From the NCBI RefSeq assembly GCF_030816155.1, contig NZ_JAUSXR010000001.1, forward strand, positions 1,426,001 to 1,490,000: a DNA stretch of 64,000 nucleotides, in the 5' to 3' direction. The position numbers and the translations under genes were made by a program. Each line of letters begins with the position of its first letter. Position 1 is the stretch's first letter. This document shows positions 15,171-24,103 of the stretch, in pieces. The notes under the pieces were generated by a model, which worked only from the letters and a program-made list of their open reading frames with translations, did no database searches and had not been told where the DNA came from. The stretch is from Arthrobacter woluwensis. GTDB lineage: Bacteria; Actinomycetota; Actinomycetes; Actinomycetales; Micrococcaceae.

Positions 15171-17183
15171 TCAGGCGAGGCCGCGGCGCTTCAGCAGCGG
15201 GGCGACCTCGGCGTCGCGGCCGCGGAAGGCCCGGAAGCTCTCCAGCGGGTCGCGGCTGTTGCCCCTGCTGAGCAGTTCCTGACGGAAGTGCTCGCCGTTC
15301 TCACGGGTGAGGCCGCCGTTCTCGCGGAACCACTCGACGGTGTCCGCGTCGAGGACTTCGCTCCAGATGTAGGAGTAGTAGCCGGCGGCGTACCAGCCGC
15401 CGGCGAAGATGTGCTGGAAGTAGCCCGAGCGGTACCGCGGCGGCACCAGGTCCCAGTCCAGCCCGGCCTTGTCGAGGGCAGCGCGCTCGAAGCTCTCGAC
15501 ATCCTCGGGGACGTCGCCTTGGCCGAACGAGTGCCAGGCCAGGTCGAGAAGGGCGGCGCCCAGGTACTCGGTGGTCCCGAAGCCCTGGCCCCAGAGCTGC
15601 GCGGCGTCGAGACGCTCCACCACGGCGGGATCCAGCGCCTCGCCGGTCACATGGTGCCGGGCGTAGTTGGACAGGACCTCCGGGTGGAAGATCCACATCT
15701 CATTGACCTGAGAGGGGTATTCCACGAAGTCGCGGGGCACATTGGCGCCTGACAGTCCTGGGTACTTCACCTTCGACAGCAGTCCGTGCAGGGCGTGGCC
15801 GAACTCGTGGAAGACGGTCCGGAGCTCGTCGAGGGTCAGCAGCGCGGGCTCGCCTTCGGCGGGACGGGCGATGTTGAGGGTGTTGAAGACCACGGGCGAC
15901 GTCCCGGCGAAGCTGGACTGCTCCACGAGGGAGTTCATCCAGGCGCCACCGCGCTTGGACGGACGCGTGAAGAAGTCACCCAGGAACAGGCCCAGGGGAG
16001 TGCCGTCCTCCTCGAAGACCTCCCAGGCGCGGACGTCCGGGTGGTAGACCTTGAGGTCGGGCCGCTCGGTGAACGTCAGGCCGAAGAGCTTGCCGGCCGC
16101 GTGGAAGATGCCGTTCTCGATCACCGAGTCGAGCTCGAAGTACGGGCGCAGCTCCTGCTCGTCCACCTGGAACCGCTCATTGCGGACCCGATCCGAGTGG
16201 AACTGCCAGTCGGCGGCGTCGATGGGGTGACCGGCCGATGCCGCCAGGGCCTCCGCTTCACGCTCGGCGTTCGCGCGGGCCGCGGGCGCCATGCGGTGCA
16301 GCATTTCGAGGACGGGCTCCAGACCCGGCGCGGTCTGATCCTGTACGGACAGCTCCGCGTAGTTGGCGAAGCCCAGCAGCTCGGCCTTCTCGGCGCGGAG
16401 GCGTGCTTGCTCCAGGATGTTCTCCCGGACATCCAGATCGCCGGGCTGAATGCCGCGGGCGAGCGAGTTGGCAAGCAGCTGCGCGCGCGTGCCGGGATCC
16501 TCCAGAACGGAGAGGGCAGGCTGGCTGCTCGGCTGGATCAGGGGCACGAGGAACTTGCCGGAGTTCCCGGCCTCGTCGGCGGACTGGGCGGCGGAGCGGA
16601 TGGCATCGGCGTCGAACCCGCGGAGGGCCTCTTCGGTGTCCACCACGAGGGCTCCGGCGTTCACGCTCTCCTTGGCCTTCTGGGAGAACTCGGTGCCGAG
16701 CGCGGACAGGCGGGCATTGATCTCGCGGAGCCGTGCCTGCTGGCTCTCCTCGAGGCCGATGCCCGCGAGGCGGAAGCGGCGGAGGTACTCCGACAGCAAC
16801 CGCGCGTCCTCGCCCTCGAGCCCGTCGGCGTCGACCGCTTCGAAGCGGTCGAACAGCGCGCGGTTGAGGTAGATCCCGTCCTCGTGCTCGGCGAGCAGGG
16901 GCGTGACCTCGGACTCCAGAGCGTCGAGTTCCGGTGAGCTGTCCGCGCCGGAGACGGTGTGGAAAGCCCGGACGGCGCGCTCGAGCAGGGCGCCGGAGGA
17001 TTCGAGCGCCAGGACGGTGTTCTTGAAGTCAGGCGCGTCGGTGTCGCCGGTGATGGCCTCGACCTCGGCGCGGTGTTCGCGGAGGCCCTGGAGGATCGCC
17101 TCGCGGTAGTCTTCGGTGGTGAGCTCGGCGAACGGCGTCAGACCGTACGGGAGCGTGCTCGGCTGCAGAAGAGGATTGGTCAT
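15171..17183 (-). CDS. M3-family metallopeptidase (oligopeptidase A / peptidyl-dipeptidase Dcp type)
   Basis: 670-aa cytoplasmic zinc oligopeptidase. The catalytic motif HEFGH lies at residues 459-463, with the third zinc ligand Glu488 (in DFVEYPSQVNE) 25 residues later, as in the M3 family. The C-terminal part carries the substrate-binding GYFQHIFAGGWYAAGYYSYIWSEVL segment of thimet-like peptidases. The length matches bacterial OpdA/Dcp. It has no signal peptide and probably degrades short peptides from protein turnover. It is a single gene, divergent from the FAD monooxygenase (94-bp gap). Confidence 0.93.
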   Translation of the reverse strand: MTNPLLQPSTLPYGLTPFAELTTEDYREAILQGLREHRAEVEAITGDTDAPDFKNTVLALESSGALLERAVRAFHTVSGADSSPELDALESEVTPLLAEHEDGIYLNRALFDRFEAVDADGLEGEDARLLSEYLRRFRLAGIGLEESQQARLREINARLSALGTEFSQKAKESVNAGALVVDTEEALRGFDADAIRSAAQSADEAGNSGKFLVPLIQPSSQPALSVLEDPGTRAQLLANSLARGIQPGDLDVRENILEQARLRAEKAELLGFANYAELSVQDQTAPGLEPVLEMLHRMAPAARANAEREAEALAASAGHPIDAADWQFHSDRVRNERFQVDEQELRPYFELDSVIENGIFHAAGKLFGLTFTERPDLKVYHPDVRAWEVFEEDGTPLGLFLGDFFTRPSKRGGAWMNSLVEQSSFAGTSPVVFNTLNIARPAEGEPALLTLDELRTVFHEFGHALHGLLSKVKYPGLSGANVPRDFVEYPSQVNEMWIFHPEVLSNYARHHVTGEALDPAVVERLDAAQLWGQGFGTTEYLGAALLDLAWHSFGQGDVPEDVESFERAALDKAGLDWDLVPPRYRSGYFQHIFAGGWYAAGYYSYIWSEVLDADTVEWFRENGGLTRENGEHFRQELLSRGNSRDPLESFRAFRGRDAEVAPLLKRRGLA

Positions 17184-17277
17184 GAAACGACCCTTTCACA
17201 GCCGTGGCGTGTGTCACAAGGCTGGCGCGCCGGGAGAGTCATGGGGAGACCCGGTGAGCCGGGAAGAGGAGGGCTGA

Positions 17278-18399
17278 ATGCGGATCGCGATCATCGGCGC
17301 TGGGCTGGTCGGTCTCGCCACGGCCGCCGGCCTGGCACGCCACGGGGCCCAGGTGGAGGTTTTCGAACAGGCCGGACAGGAGCCTCCGGCCGGGGCTGGG
17401 ATCTCGCTCTTTCCCAACAGCCGGAAGGCCATGCGCCGCTTGGGGCTGGGCGACGGTTTCGATCGTCTTCCGCACGGCCCGCCTCCGGGAATCCGCACCG
17501 CGATGCGCCGCCGCGACGGGCGCATCAGGTTCTCCGCACCCGCTCCGCGTGACCACGGCGTCCGCATGTTCCATCGCCATGACCTCCGCGAGTTCCTGCT
17601 GGAATCCTGCGCCGACGTGACCTTCCACTGGGGTGTGACCGCCGCAGTGGCCGACGACGGCGACCGCCTCCGCCGCGCGCGCCTCACCGTCGTCGGGGGC
17701 GGCGGCGCTCCGGACGCACCTAGTGGGCCGACCGTCACCGACTGGGATCTGGTGATCGCGGCGGACGGCCTGCGCAGCCGCACCCGGTCGGTGCTGGGGC
17801 TCGACCCCGGCCTGCGCTATGCCGGGTACACCGCCTGGCGGGGCGTGACGGCGGTCCCGGTCGACACAGGCGGCACGGCGGGGGAGGACTGGGCCGGGGA
17901 ACGCCGTTTCGGCACCGTGCCCCTCGCGGACGGCAGGGTCTACTGGTTCGCCGTGGCGAGCCGACCGGCGAGGGAGACCGCGGCGTCCCGGGGCTTCGCG
18001 TCCGAGAAGGACGCCGTGAGCCGCGAGTTCGCCGATTGGTACAGCACGGTCGGCATGCTGATCGACGCCACACCCGACGACGCCGTCCTGCGCCGCGACA
18101 TCCACGACCTCGCCCGGCCCCTCAGAGCGTTCCACCGGGGCCGGGTGGCTCTGGCCGGCGACGCCGCTCATGCCATGACCCCGGACCTCGGGCAGGGCGC
18201 CGGGGCAGGCTTCGAGGATGCGGCGGCGCTGTGCGATCTCGTCTCCGGCGCCGCGGGAGACGGACAGGGTGGGGAAGGACAGGACGTCGTGGCGCTCCTC
18301 GAGCGCTACAGCGCGCAGCGGGCCCGCTCGGCGGCCCGCGTCCTCCTCGCCTCGCGGTTCATGGGGAAGGTGGCCCAGCGCCGTCGTCGGACGCGCTGA
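17278..18399 (+). CDS. FAD-dependent monooxygenase (aromatic hydroxylase family)
   Basis: 373 aa, PF01494-type flavin monooxygenase. The N-terminal dinucleotide motif GAGLVGLATAAGLARHG is followed by the acidic VEVFEQ end of strand 2. The DG-type motif appears as LVIAADGLRSRTR. The second FAD motif is VALAGDAAHAMTPDLGQGAGAGFEDA. These enzymes hydroxylate aromatic or related substrates with NAD(P)H and O2. The substrate is unknown and no degradation pathway genes are adjacent. GAAGAGGAGG lies upstream of the ATG at 17278. It ends at a strong bidirectional terminator facing asnB. Confidence 0.88.
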   Translation: MRIAIIGAGLVGLATAAGLARHGAQVEVFEQAGQEPPAGAGISLFPNSRKAMRRLGLGDGFDRLPHGPPPGIRTAMRRRDGRIRFSAPAPRDHGVRMFHRHDLREFLLESCADVTFHWGVTAAVADDGDRLRRARLTVVGGGGAPDAPSGPTVTDWDLVIAADGLRSRTRSVLGLDPGLRYAGYTAWRGVTAVPVDTGGTAGEDWAGERRFGTVPLADGRVYWFAVASRPARETAASRGFASEKDAVSREFADWYSTVGMLIDATPDDAVLRRDIHDLARPLRAFHRGRVALAGDAAHAMTPDLGQGAGAGFEDAAALCDLVSGAAGDGQGGEGQDVVALLERYSAQRARSAARVLLASRFMGKVAQRRRRTR

Positions 18400-18463
18400 A
18401 GGAAAGTGCTCTGAAGAGAAGACCCGCTGACAGGAAATGCCCTGAACGCGAACCACAGCCGGA

Positions 18464-18508
18464 CGCGAGGAGGCCCCCACCGGAACATCCGGTGGGGGCC
18501 TCCTCGCG
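18464..18508. terminator. Very strong bidirectional terminator
   Basis: Perfect 21-bp arms (18464-18484 and 18488-18508) with a 3-nt loop lie between the convergent monooxygenase and asparagine synthetase genes. Confidence 0.85.
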
Positions 18509-18523
18509 GGCCGGAGACCTGGG

Positions 18524-21202
18524 TCAGGCCTGCGTCACCACCAGCGACATGGGGGTCGCCTGGGCGCCCTGCCCCTGCGGGTTGTCCTTGAACATCCCGG
18601 CGATCGTCTCGGTCGGAAGCGCGGTGTCGTGGCCCATGACCACGACGCCCAGGTCGTTGGCGTCCATGATGGCCACGCCGCCGAAGTTCTCCACCGCCTC
18701 GTCGGGCAGGGTCGCGCGGATCTCGGCGCTCAGCGCACGCGCCACGCCCTCGGGATCCTTCGGAGCGAGCTTCACGGAGTTGCTCGCCGCGCCCAGGCTG
18801 TACGGGGTCGCGCCGTCGATCGCGTTGATGTTGTTGCCGACCACGTCGTAGAAGACGCCGCTCTTGCCCTGGAACTTACCCACCACGGATGCCGCGGCGG
18901 CCTTGGCGATGAGCGGCAGGCCGACCTCGTTGATGGCGATCTGCATGGACCACGGGCTGCCCAGGCCGATGCCGGCGGGCGTCCGGGTGACGAACTTGCT
19001 CAGCACGCGCGCGGCCGGAGTCACCTTGATCTCCCAGACCGGGAAGGAGCGGCCCTGCGTGATGGCGACGATCTTCTCGCTCACCAGCAGGTACCACTTC
19101 CGGCCGTCCTGGCGTGCGCTCTCGATGGCGTCCCGGACGTCCGCCGGGGCGCCTTCCAGACCGTCGAAGAAGCGGGCCGGGTACTGGGTCACCGCGGGAG
19201 CCAGCTCGGTGTCCTTGGCGAACACCTCGGTCTGGAGCGGGAAGCGGAGGAACGTGGTGCCGGCCGACTCGATGCCGAGCTCCTTGCCCGGGTTCGGCTC
19301 GTAGTCGCTCTTGTTGAGCTTCACGTCCGCAGGGGTCTCGTTCTTGTCGATGAACTCACGGAACCACAGCTCCACGTTCATGAGGCGCCAGAACACCATG
19401 GTGTCGGCGTCGTTCTTGTCGTTGAGGTACTCCTCGAACGCCGTCAGGACCGCTTCGCGGTTCCAGTACGGGCGGTTGTAGAAGGAGTTCGACATGAAGA
19501 TCTTGTAGATCCGCTCGTTCATGATGCGGAACCACTCCACCTCAGGGGTGGTGAAGCCGATCTTGTTGCGGCGGTTGCTGATCTTCTCGGGAAGCAGTCC
19601 TCGGGTGGCGTCGCGGAGGATGCGCTTGTTCCAGCCGCCCTTGATGATGGCCTCATCGGACAGGCTGAAGAGGAACTTCACCACTTCCTTGTCCAGGAAG
19701 GGCACGCGGCCCTCCAGGGAGAAGCGCATGGTGTTCTTGTCCTCGTAGCGGAGCAGCGAGGGCAGCGACTTGTGGAAGAGGTCGTCGATGAGACGGGCCT
19801 TCATGTTGTCCGGCACGTTGCCGAACTTCTCGCCACGGTATCCGGAGGTGAACTCCTTGTTGAGGAGCTGGCCCATGGTCACGCGCTTCTTGGCGGTGAG
19901 CTTGGACTTCAGACGGAAGCGGCCCAGGCGGTAGAAGATGTCCAGCGACTGGCCGGCCTCCTTGAGGAGCTTCCGGTAGTCGCCGGCCTTCTGCAGCTGG
20001 CGCAGGTAGGCGAAGTAGTACGGGATGTAGCCGGCCATCATCTCGTCGGCGCCCTGGCCGTCGAGCAGCACGGTGACGTGCTTGCTGGCTTCCTTCATGA
20101 CGCAGTACTGGGCGTACGGCCCGGAGGAGATGATGGGCTCCTCCATGGTGCGGACGAAGTCCTCGAGGTCCGCCGCGAAGCCCTCGGCCGTCGGGAGGAT
20201 CTTGTGGGCCTCGATGTTGCCGCTGCACTTGGCGATGGCGGCGTCCGCGTAGGCTTCCTCGTCATTGATCGAGTTGGGGAAGACCGCGCTGAAGGTGTTC
20301 TGCTTGGGGCCGATCGAGTCGACCGCGTCCGCGTGCTCCTGCATCAGCTTGTTGATGGTCACGACGACGGCGGAGGAGTCGAGGCCGCCGGAGAGGGCGG
20401 AGCCCACGGGGACCTCCGACTTGAGGCGCATCCGGATGGCCTCGGTGAACCGCTGGCGGTATTCCTCGGTGACCTCGGGCGTGTACGGGCGGTTGACGCT
20501 CGAGAGTTCCTCGAGCTCCTGGCGCAGTCGCGTGAAGCTCTCGATGGTGAAGCGGCCCGTGGCGTTGTCGATGGTCATCATCTCGCCGGGGAGCAGCTTG
20601 TTGACGCCGGCGAAGAACGTCTCGGCGGTGTCGTCGTGGATCCGGTACTGCAGGTAGCGGTAGAGGATGCGCTCGTTGGGCGCGGCCTCGATGTGGCCGG
20701 TGGCCAGGATCGGGCGGATCTCGGACGCGAAGATCACGCGCGGCTCGTCCTCGGTGCCGGCATTCGCCCAGTACACCGGCTTAATGCCGAAGTGGTCGCG
20801 GGCGAGCACGGTGACGTTGCGCTTCTTGTCCAGGATGGCGAGACCGAACATGCCGTTGAAACGGTCGAACGCCTCGGTGCCCCACTCCTCGTAGGACTGC
20901 AGGACGACCTCGGTGTCCGACTGGGTGCGGAACGTGCGGCCCAGGGCCTCCAGCTCGGCGCGCAGCTCGAGGTAGTTGTAGACCTCGCCGTTGTAGACGA
21001 GGACGAAGTCGCCGTCGGCGCTGATCATCGGCTCCTGGCCGTGCGCGACGTCGATGATGGACAAACGGCGGTGCGCGAGTCCCACATTCGCCTCGGTGAA
21101 GTACCCCTCACCATCGGGGCCACGGTGAACGATGCAGGCGCTCATGGCCTTGAGCATCTCCTCGTTCTCCCCAAAGCCGTGGTAACCGGCGATTCCGCAC
21201 AT
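18524..21202 (-). CDS. asnB: Asparagine synthetase (glutamine-hydrolysing) fused to a CofE-like gamma-glutamyl ligase domain
   Basis: 892 aa, start at 21202 so that Cys2 is the glutaminase nucleophile; GAAGAGG lies 8 nt upstream. Residues 1-190 are the class II glutaminase domain (MCGIAGYHG, VHRGPDGEG, RRLSIID, YNGEVYNY). Residues 240-630 are the synthetase domain with the PP-loop SGGLDSSA (271-278) and EGRVPFLDKE. AsnB proteins normally end near 550-650 aa. About 240 further residues follow and resemble the F420-0:gamma-glutamyl ligase family: LLVSEKIVAITQGR (705-718), TPAGIGLGSPWSM, VFYDVVGNNINAIDG, and DANDLG (847-852). The first two domains make asparagine from aspartate, glutamine and ATP. 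The role of the third is unknown; assignment of that domain is from memory of its motifs. Confidence 0.85.
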   Translation of the reverse strand: MCGIAGYHGFGENEEMLKAMSACIVHRGPDGEGYFTEANVGLAHRRLSIIDVAHGQEPMISADGDFVLVYNGEVYNYLELRAELEALGRTFRTQSDTEVVLQSYEEWGTEAFDRFNGMFGLAILDKKRNVTVLARDHFGIKPVYWANAGTEDEPRVIFASEIRPILATGHIEAAPNERILYRYLQYRIHDDTAETFFAGVNKLLPGEMMTIDNATGRFTIESFTRLRQELEELSSVNRPYTPEVTEEYRQRFTEAIRMRLKSEVPVGSALSGGLDSSAVVVTINKLMQEHADAVDSIGPKQNTFSAVFPNSINDEEAYADAAIAKCSGNIEAHKILPTAEGFAADLEDFVRTMEEPIISSGPYAQYCVMKEASKHVTVLLDGQGADEMMAGYIPYYFAYLRQLQKAGDYRKLLKEAGQSLDIFYRLGRFRLKSKLTAKKRVTMGQLLNKEFTSGYRGEKFGNVPDNMKARLIDDLFHKSLPSLLRYEDKNTMRFSLEGRVPFLDKEVVKFLFSLSDEAIIKGGWNKRILRDATRGLLPEKISNRRNKIGFTTPEVEWFRIMNERIYKIFMSNSFYNRPYWNREAVLTAFEEYLNDKNDADTMVFWRLMNVELWFREFIDKNETPADVKLNKSDYEPNPGKELGIESAGTTFLRFPLQTEVFAKDTELAPAVTQYPARFFDGLEGAPADVRDAIESARQDGRKWYLLVSEKIVAITQGRSFPVWEIKVTPAARVLSKFVTRTPAGIGLGSPWSMQIAINEVGLPLIAKAAAASVVGKFQGKSGVFYDVVGNNINAIDGATPYSLGAASNSVKLAPKDPEGVARALSAEIRATLPDEAVENFGGVAIMDANDLGVVVMGHDTALPTETIAGMFKDNPQGQGAQATPMSLVVTQA

Positions 21203-21323
21203 ACTGCGCACCTCTTCGATAGATAACGGGTCCTGACCAATGCTACTGGGTGGGCGGCCCCCGTCAGGGGAGCGCGGGAGCGTCGCGGGCGTCACACGGA
21301 ACGGCCGCGACGTGCCGGCTGAT

Positions 21324-21335
21324 TACACTGTCAAG
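21324..21335 (+). promoter_or_regulatory. Candidate leaderless promoter for pdxT
   Basis: The -10 box TACACT (21324-21329) ends 7 nt before the pdxT GTG at 21336. The expected transcription start therefore coincides with the start codon. No Shine-Dalgarno and no convincing -35 box are present. Confidence 0.5.
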
Positions 21336-22028
21336 GTGCGAATTCCTCCCTCCGACGCCCCGCTGGTGGGCGTGCTCGCCCTGCAGGGCGACTTTAGAGA
21401 ACACCTGAAGGCCGTCCACGAGGTGGGCGGCCGCGCCGTTCCCGTGCGCCGCCCGGCCGAGCTGGCCGGCGTCGACGGTCTCGTGATCCCCGGCGGCGAG
21501 TCGACGGCGATCGACAAGCTGGCCCGCGCGTTCGAGCTTTCGGGGCCCCTCCGCGAACGGATCGCGGACGGACTCCCGGTGTATGGTTCCTGCGCCGGCA
21601 TGATCCTCCTGGCCGACCGGATCGAGGATCCGACCCTGGACCTCGAGGGGAATCCCCAGCAGACGTTCGGCGGCATCGACATGACGGTGCGCCGCAACGC
21701 CTTCGGACGGCAGCGTGAGTCCTTCGAGGTCGATCTGGACTTCGGCGGGCTCGAGTTCTCGGCGGGGCGCGACGGCGACGGCGACGGCGTGGCCCCCGTT
21801 CACGCGGTCTTCATCCGCGGACCGTGGGTCGAGTCGATCGGCGAAGGCGTCGAGGTCCTGGCCCAGTTGCACCCCGACGAGATGCCGTCCGCGGCGACAC
21901 TCGATTCACGGGCTAGAATTGTTGCGGTTCGCTCGGGCAATCTGCTCGCCACGTCCTTCCATCCCGAAGTGACGGGCGAGCTGCGCGTTCACGAACTGTT
22001 CATCCGGATGATCAAAGGAGAAGCGTAG
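21336..22028 (+). CDS. pdxT: Pyridoxal 5'-phosphate synthase glutaminase subunit PdxT
   Basis: 230-aa class I glutamine amidotransferase that feeds ammonia to PdxS for PLP synthesis. It shows [13 protein letters not shown], the oxyanion segment VIPGGEST, the nucleophile in [13 protein letters not shown] (Cys87) and the His-Glu pair in [12 protein letters not shown] small insertion, [12 protein letters not shown], sits before the FIRGPWVE strand. GTG at 21336 puts the conserved N-terminus close to the start and fits a leaderless mRNA. It is first in a unit with yebC (2-nt gap) and ruvCAB. The partner pdxS lies 14.3 kb upstream rather than next door. Confidence 0.95.
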   Translation: MRIPPSDAPLVGVLALQGDFREHLKAVHEVGGRAVPVRRPAELAGVDGLVIPGGESTAIDKLARAFELSGPLRERIADGLPVYGSCAGMILLADRIEDPTLDLEGNPQQTFGGIDMTVRRNAFGRQRESFEVDLDFGGLEFSAGRDGDGDGVAPVHAVFIRGPWVESIGEGVEVLAQLHPDEMPSAATLDSRARIVAVRSGNLLATSFHPEVTGELRVHELFIRMIKGEA

Positions 22029-22030
22029 GC

Positions 22031-22786
22031 ATGTCGGGTCACTCCAAATGGGCTACCACCAAGCACAAGAAGGCCGTGATCGACGGCAGGCGTGCCAAAG
22101 CGTTCGCCAAGTTCATCAAGAACATCGAGGTCGCATCGCGCATGGGCGGACCGGATCTCTCCGGCAACCCGGCGCTCGACCTGGCCGTGTCCAAGGCCAA
22201 GAAGAACTCGGTCCCCAATGACAACATCGACCGCGCCATCAAGCGCGGCGCCGGCCTGACCGGCGAGGTCGTCGACTACACCGAGATCATGTACGAAGCC
22301 CGCGGCCCTCAGGGCTCCGCGCTGCTGATCGAGTGCCTCACGGACAACAAGAACCGTGCCGCCTCCGAGGTCCGTCTGGCCATCACCCGCAACGGCGGCA
22401 CCGTGGCCGACCCGGGTTCCGTGGCCTACCTCTTCGCCCGCCGTGGCGTGGTCAGCCTGCCGAAGAACGGCCTGAGTGAGGACGATCTGCTCATGGTCGT
22501 ACTGGACGCCGGCGCCGACGAGGTCAAGGACCAGGGCGAGAACTGGGAGATCCACTCGGAGCCCGGCGATCTCCAGGCCATCCGTGACGCGCTGAACGAG
22601 GCCGGCATCGAGTACGAGACCGACGAAGCCGAGTTCATCCCGTCCATGCAGGTCGACCTGGACCTGGACGGCGCGAAGAAGTTCCTCAAGCTCGTGGACG
22701 CGCTGGAAGAGCTGGACGACGTCCAGAACGTCTACACCAACGCCGACCTGAGCGAAGAGGTCCAGGCGCAGCTCGAGGCCGAGTAG
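22031..22786 (+). CDS. yebC: YebC/PmpR-family protein (TACO1-like)
   Basis: 251 aa with the invariant start [21 protein letters not shown] and the [18 protein letters not shown] segment of the family. Long described as a transcriptional regulator; recent work on bacterial and mitochondrial homologues points to help with translation of proline-rich stretches. Both are known of the family, not shown here. It lies between pdxT (AAAGGAG precedes its start) and ruvC, the usual actinobacterial order, and is probably co-transcribed with them. Confidence 0.96.
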   Translation: MSGHSKWATTKHKKAVIDGRRAKAFAKFIKNIEVASRMGGPDLSGNPALDLAVSKAKKNSVPNDNIDRAIKRGAGLTGEVVDYTEIMYEARGPQGSALLIECLTDNKNRAASEVRLAITRNGGTVADPGSVAYLFARRGVVSLPKNGLSEDDLLMVVLDAGADEVKDQGENWEIHSEPGDLQAIRDALNEAGIEYETDEAEFIPSMQVDLDLDGAKKFLKLVDALEELDDVQNVYTNADLSEEVQAQLEAE

Positions 22787-22814
22787 TCATCGTCCCGGTG
22801 AAAAGGCTCCTGCC

Positions 22815-23393
22815 GTGAGCCTGCGGGTGCTCGGAGTCGATCCGGGACTCACGCGGTGCGGCCTGGGGGTCGTGGACGTCGCCGGCGATCGCCGCGCCAG
22901 CATGGTGGCCGTCGGCGTCGTCGGCACCGCGGCCGAGCAGCCGCTGGATCAGCGGCTGCTCGTGATCGCCAACGCGATCGACGAATGGCTGGACCGCCAT
23001 GAGCCGCACGTGGTCGCGGTGGAACGGGTGTTCTCGCAGCAGAACGTCAGCACCGTGATGGGCGTGGCCCAGGTGTCCGGTGTGGTCATCGCCGCGGCCG
23101 CCCGGCGCGGCATCGCGGTGGCGCTGCACACGCCGTCGGAGGTCAAGGCCGCCGTGACCGGCAGTGGCCGGGCCGACAAGGAAGCGGTCACCCGCATGGT
23201 GACCAAGATCCTCCGGCTGGAGGTGGCCCCCAGTCCCGCCGACGCCGCCGACGCGCTGGCCCTGGCCATCACGCACGCCTGGCGTGCCGGCAGCGGCGCC
23301 GCCGTCGCCACCTCGGCGCCCGGTCACGCGTCGCTCACCCCGGCGCAGAAGGCGTGGGCCGAAGCGGAGGCACGGGCGCGGCGCGGTCGCTGA
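22815..23393 (+). CDS. ruvC: Holliday junction resolvase RuvC
   Basis: 192-aa endonuclease that cuts Holliday junctions released by RuvAB. RNase H-like fold with the catalytic acids in [11 protein letters not shown] (Asp), [11 protein letters not shown] (Glu) and [13 protein letters not shown] (Asp pair). The C-terminal 25 residues are Ala/Arg-rich and dispensable in most homologues. The GTG at 22815 precedes the conserved LRVLGVDPG. It follows yebC by 28 nt and precedes ruvA by 68 nt, forming the standard ruvCAB repair cluster. Confidence 0.96.
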   Translation: MSLRVLGVDPGLTRCGLGVVDVAGDRRASMVAVGVVGTAAEQPLDQRLLVIANAIDEWLDRHEPHVVAVERVFSQQNVSTVMGVAQVSGVVIAAAARRGIAVALHTPSEVKAAVTGSGRADKEAVTRMVTKILRLEVAPSPADAADALALAITHAWRAGSGAAVATSAPGHASLTPAQKAWAEAEARARRGR

Positions 23394-23418
23394 CACGCGG
23401 ATCGACTTGCTAGCCTAT

Positions 23419-23434
23419 TCGTAGAAATGTTCGA
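23419..23434 (+). promoter_or_regulatory. Candidate imperfect LexA (SOS) box before ruvA
   Basis: TCGTAG-AAAT-GTTCGA matches the actinobacterial LexA consensus TCGAAC-N4-GTTCGA at 9 of 12 positions, with the right half-site perfect. It lies 27 bp before the ruvA start, where SOS control would make sense. Possibly coincidental. Confidence 0.35.
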
Positions 23435-23461
23435 ATGGCACAAACTTACTGAGGGGTCGCC

Positions 23462-24103
23462 GTGATCAGCTCGCTCCGTGGAACCGTGACGCATCTGGGG
23501 CTTTCCAGTGCGGTCCTGGAAGTCGGAGGCGTGGGCATGGCCGTGCAGGCCACGCCGCAGACCCTCTCCGCCCTGCGTCTCGGCGAGGAAGCGCGGGTCA
23601 GCACCGCGCTGATCGTGCGGGAGGATTCGCTCACCCTCTTCGGTTTCGCCGACGACGACGAGCGCGAGGTCTTCGAGACACTCCTCACCGTGAGCGGCGT
23701 GGGGCCGCGGCTGGCGCTGGCGGTGCTCGCCGTGCTGGACCCGGAGGCGATCCGTGTCGCGGCCCACGGCGAGGACAGCAAGGCGTTCACGACGGTGCCC
23801 GGCATCGGGCCCAAGGTGGCCGGCCGGATCGTCCTGGAGCTCAAGGGCAAGCTGGTGCCGCACGGGACCGGCGCCCTGGGGACGCCCCTGGTGCCGGTGT
23901 CCGGCGAGGAGGCATGGAAGCCGCAGGTCGTCGCGGCGCTCAGCAGCCTCGGCTGGAGCGAGAAGGACGCCTCCTCCAACATCGACAAGGCGCTCAAGGA
24001 TTCACCGGAGCTGGTCGACACCGGAAGCGTTCCTGAGATCCTGCGGGCGACGCTCCGCTGGCTCGGTCAGGACGGCGCACGGGTGAGGAGCGGACGTGGC
24101 TGA
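23462..24103 (+). CDS. ruvA: Holliday junction branch migration protein RuvA
   Basis: 213-aa DNA-binding subunit that holds the four-way junction and loads RuvB. Domain I ([31 protein letters not shown]), the tandem helix-hairpin-helix region ([19 protein letters not shown] and [23 protein letters not shown]), and a C-terminal RuvB-binding domain (residues 155-200, with [16 protein letters not shown]) are all present. The GTG at 23462 follows GAGGGG. The 3' end overlaps ruvB by 8 nt, indicating translational coupling. Confidence 0.96.
   Translation: MISSLRGTVTHLGLSSAVLEVGGVGMAVQATPQTLSALRLGEEARVSTALIVREDSLTLFGFADDDEREVFETLLTVSGVGPRLALAVLAVLDPEAIRVAAHGEDSKAFTTVPGIGPKVAGRIVLELKGKLVPHGTGALGTPLVPVSGEEAWKPQVVAALSSLGWSEKDASSNIDKALKDSPELVDTGSVPEILRATLRWLGQDGARVRSGRG

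Noticed and set aside
7042..21335. Prophage or integrative element
   Set aside because: No integrase, transposase, tRNA gene or flanking direct repeat was recognised. The block looks like piecemeal insertions instead.
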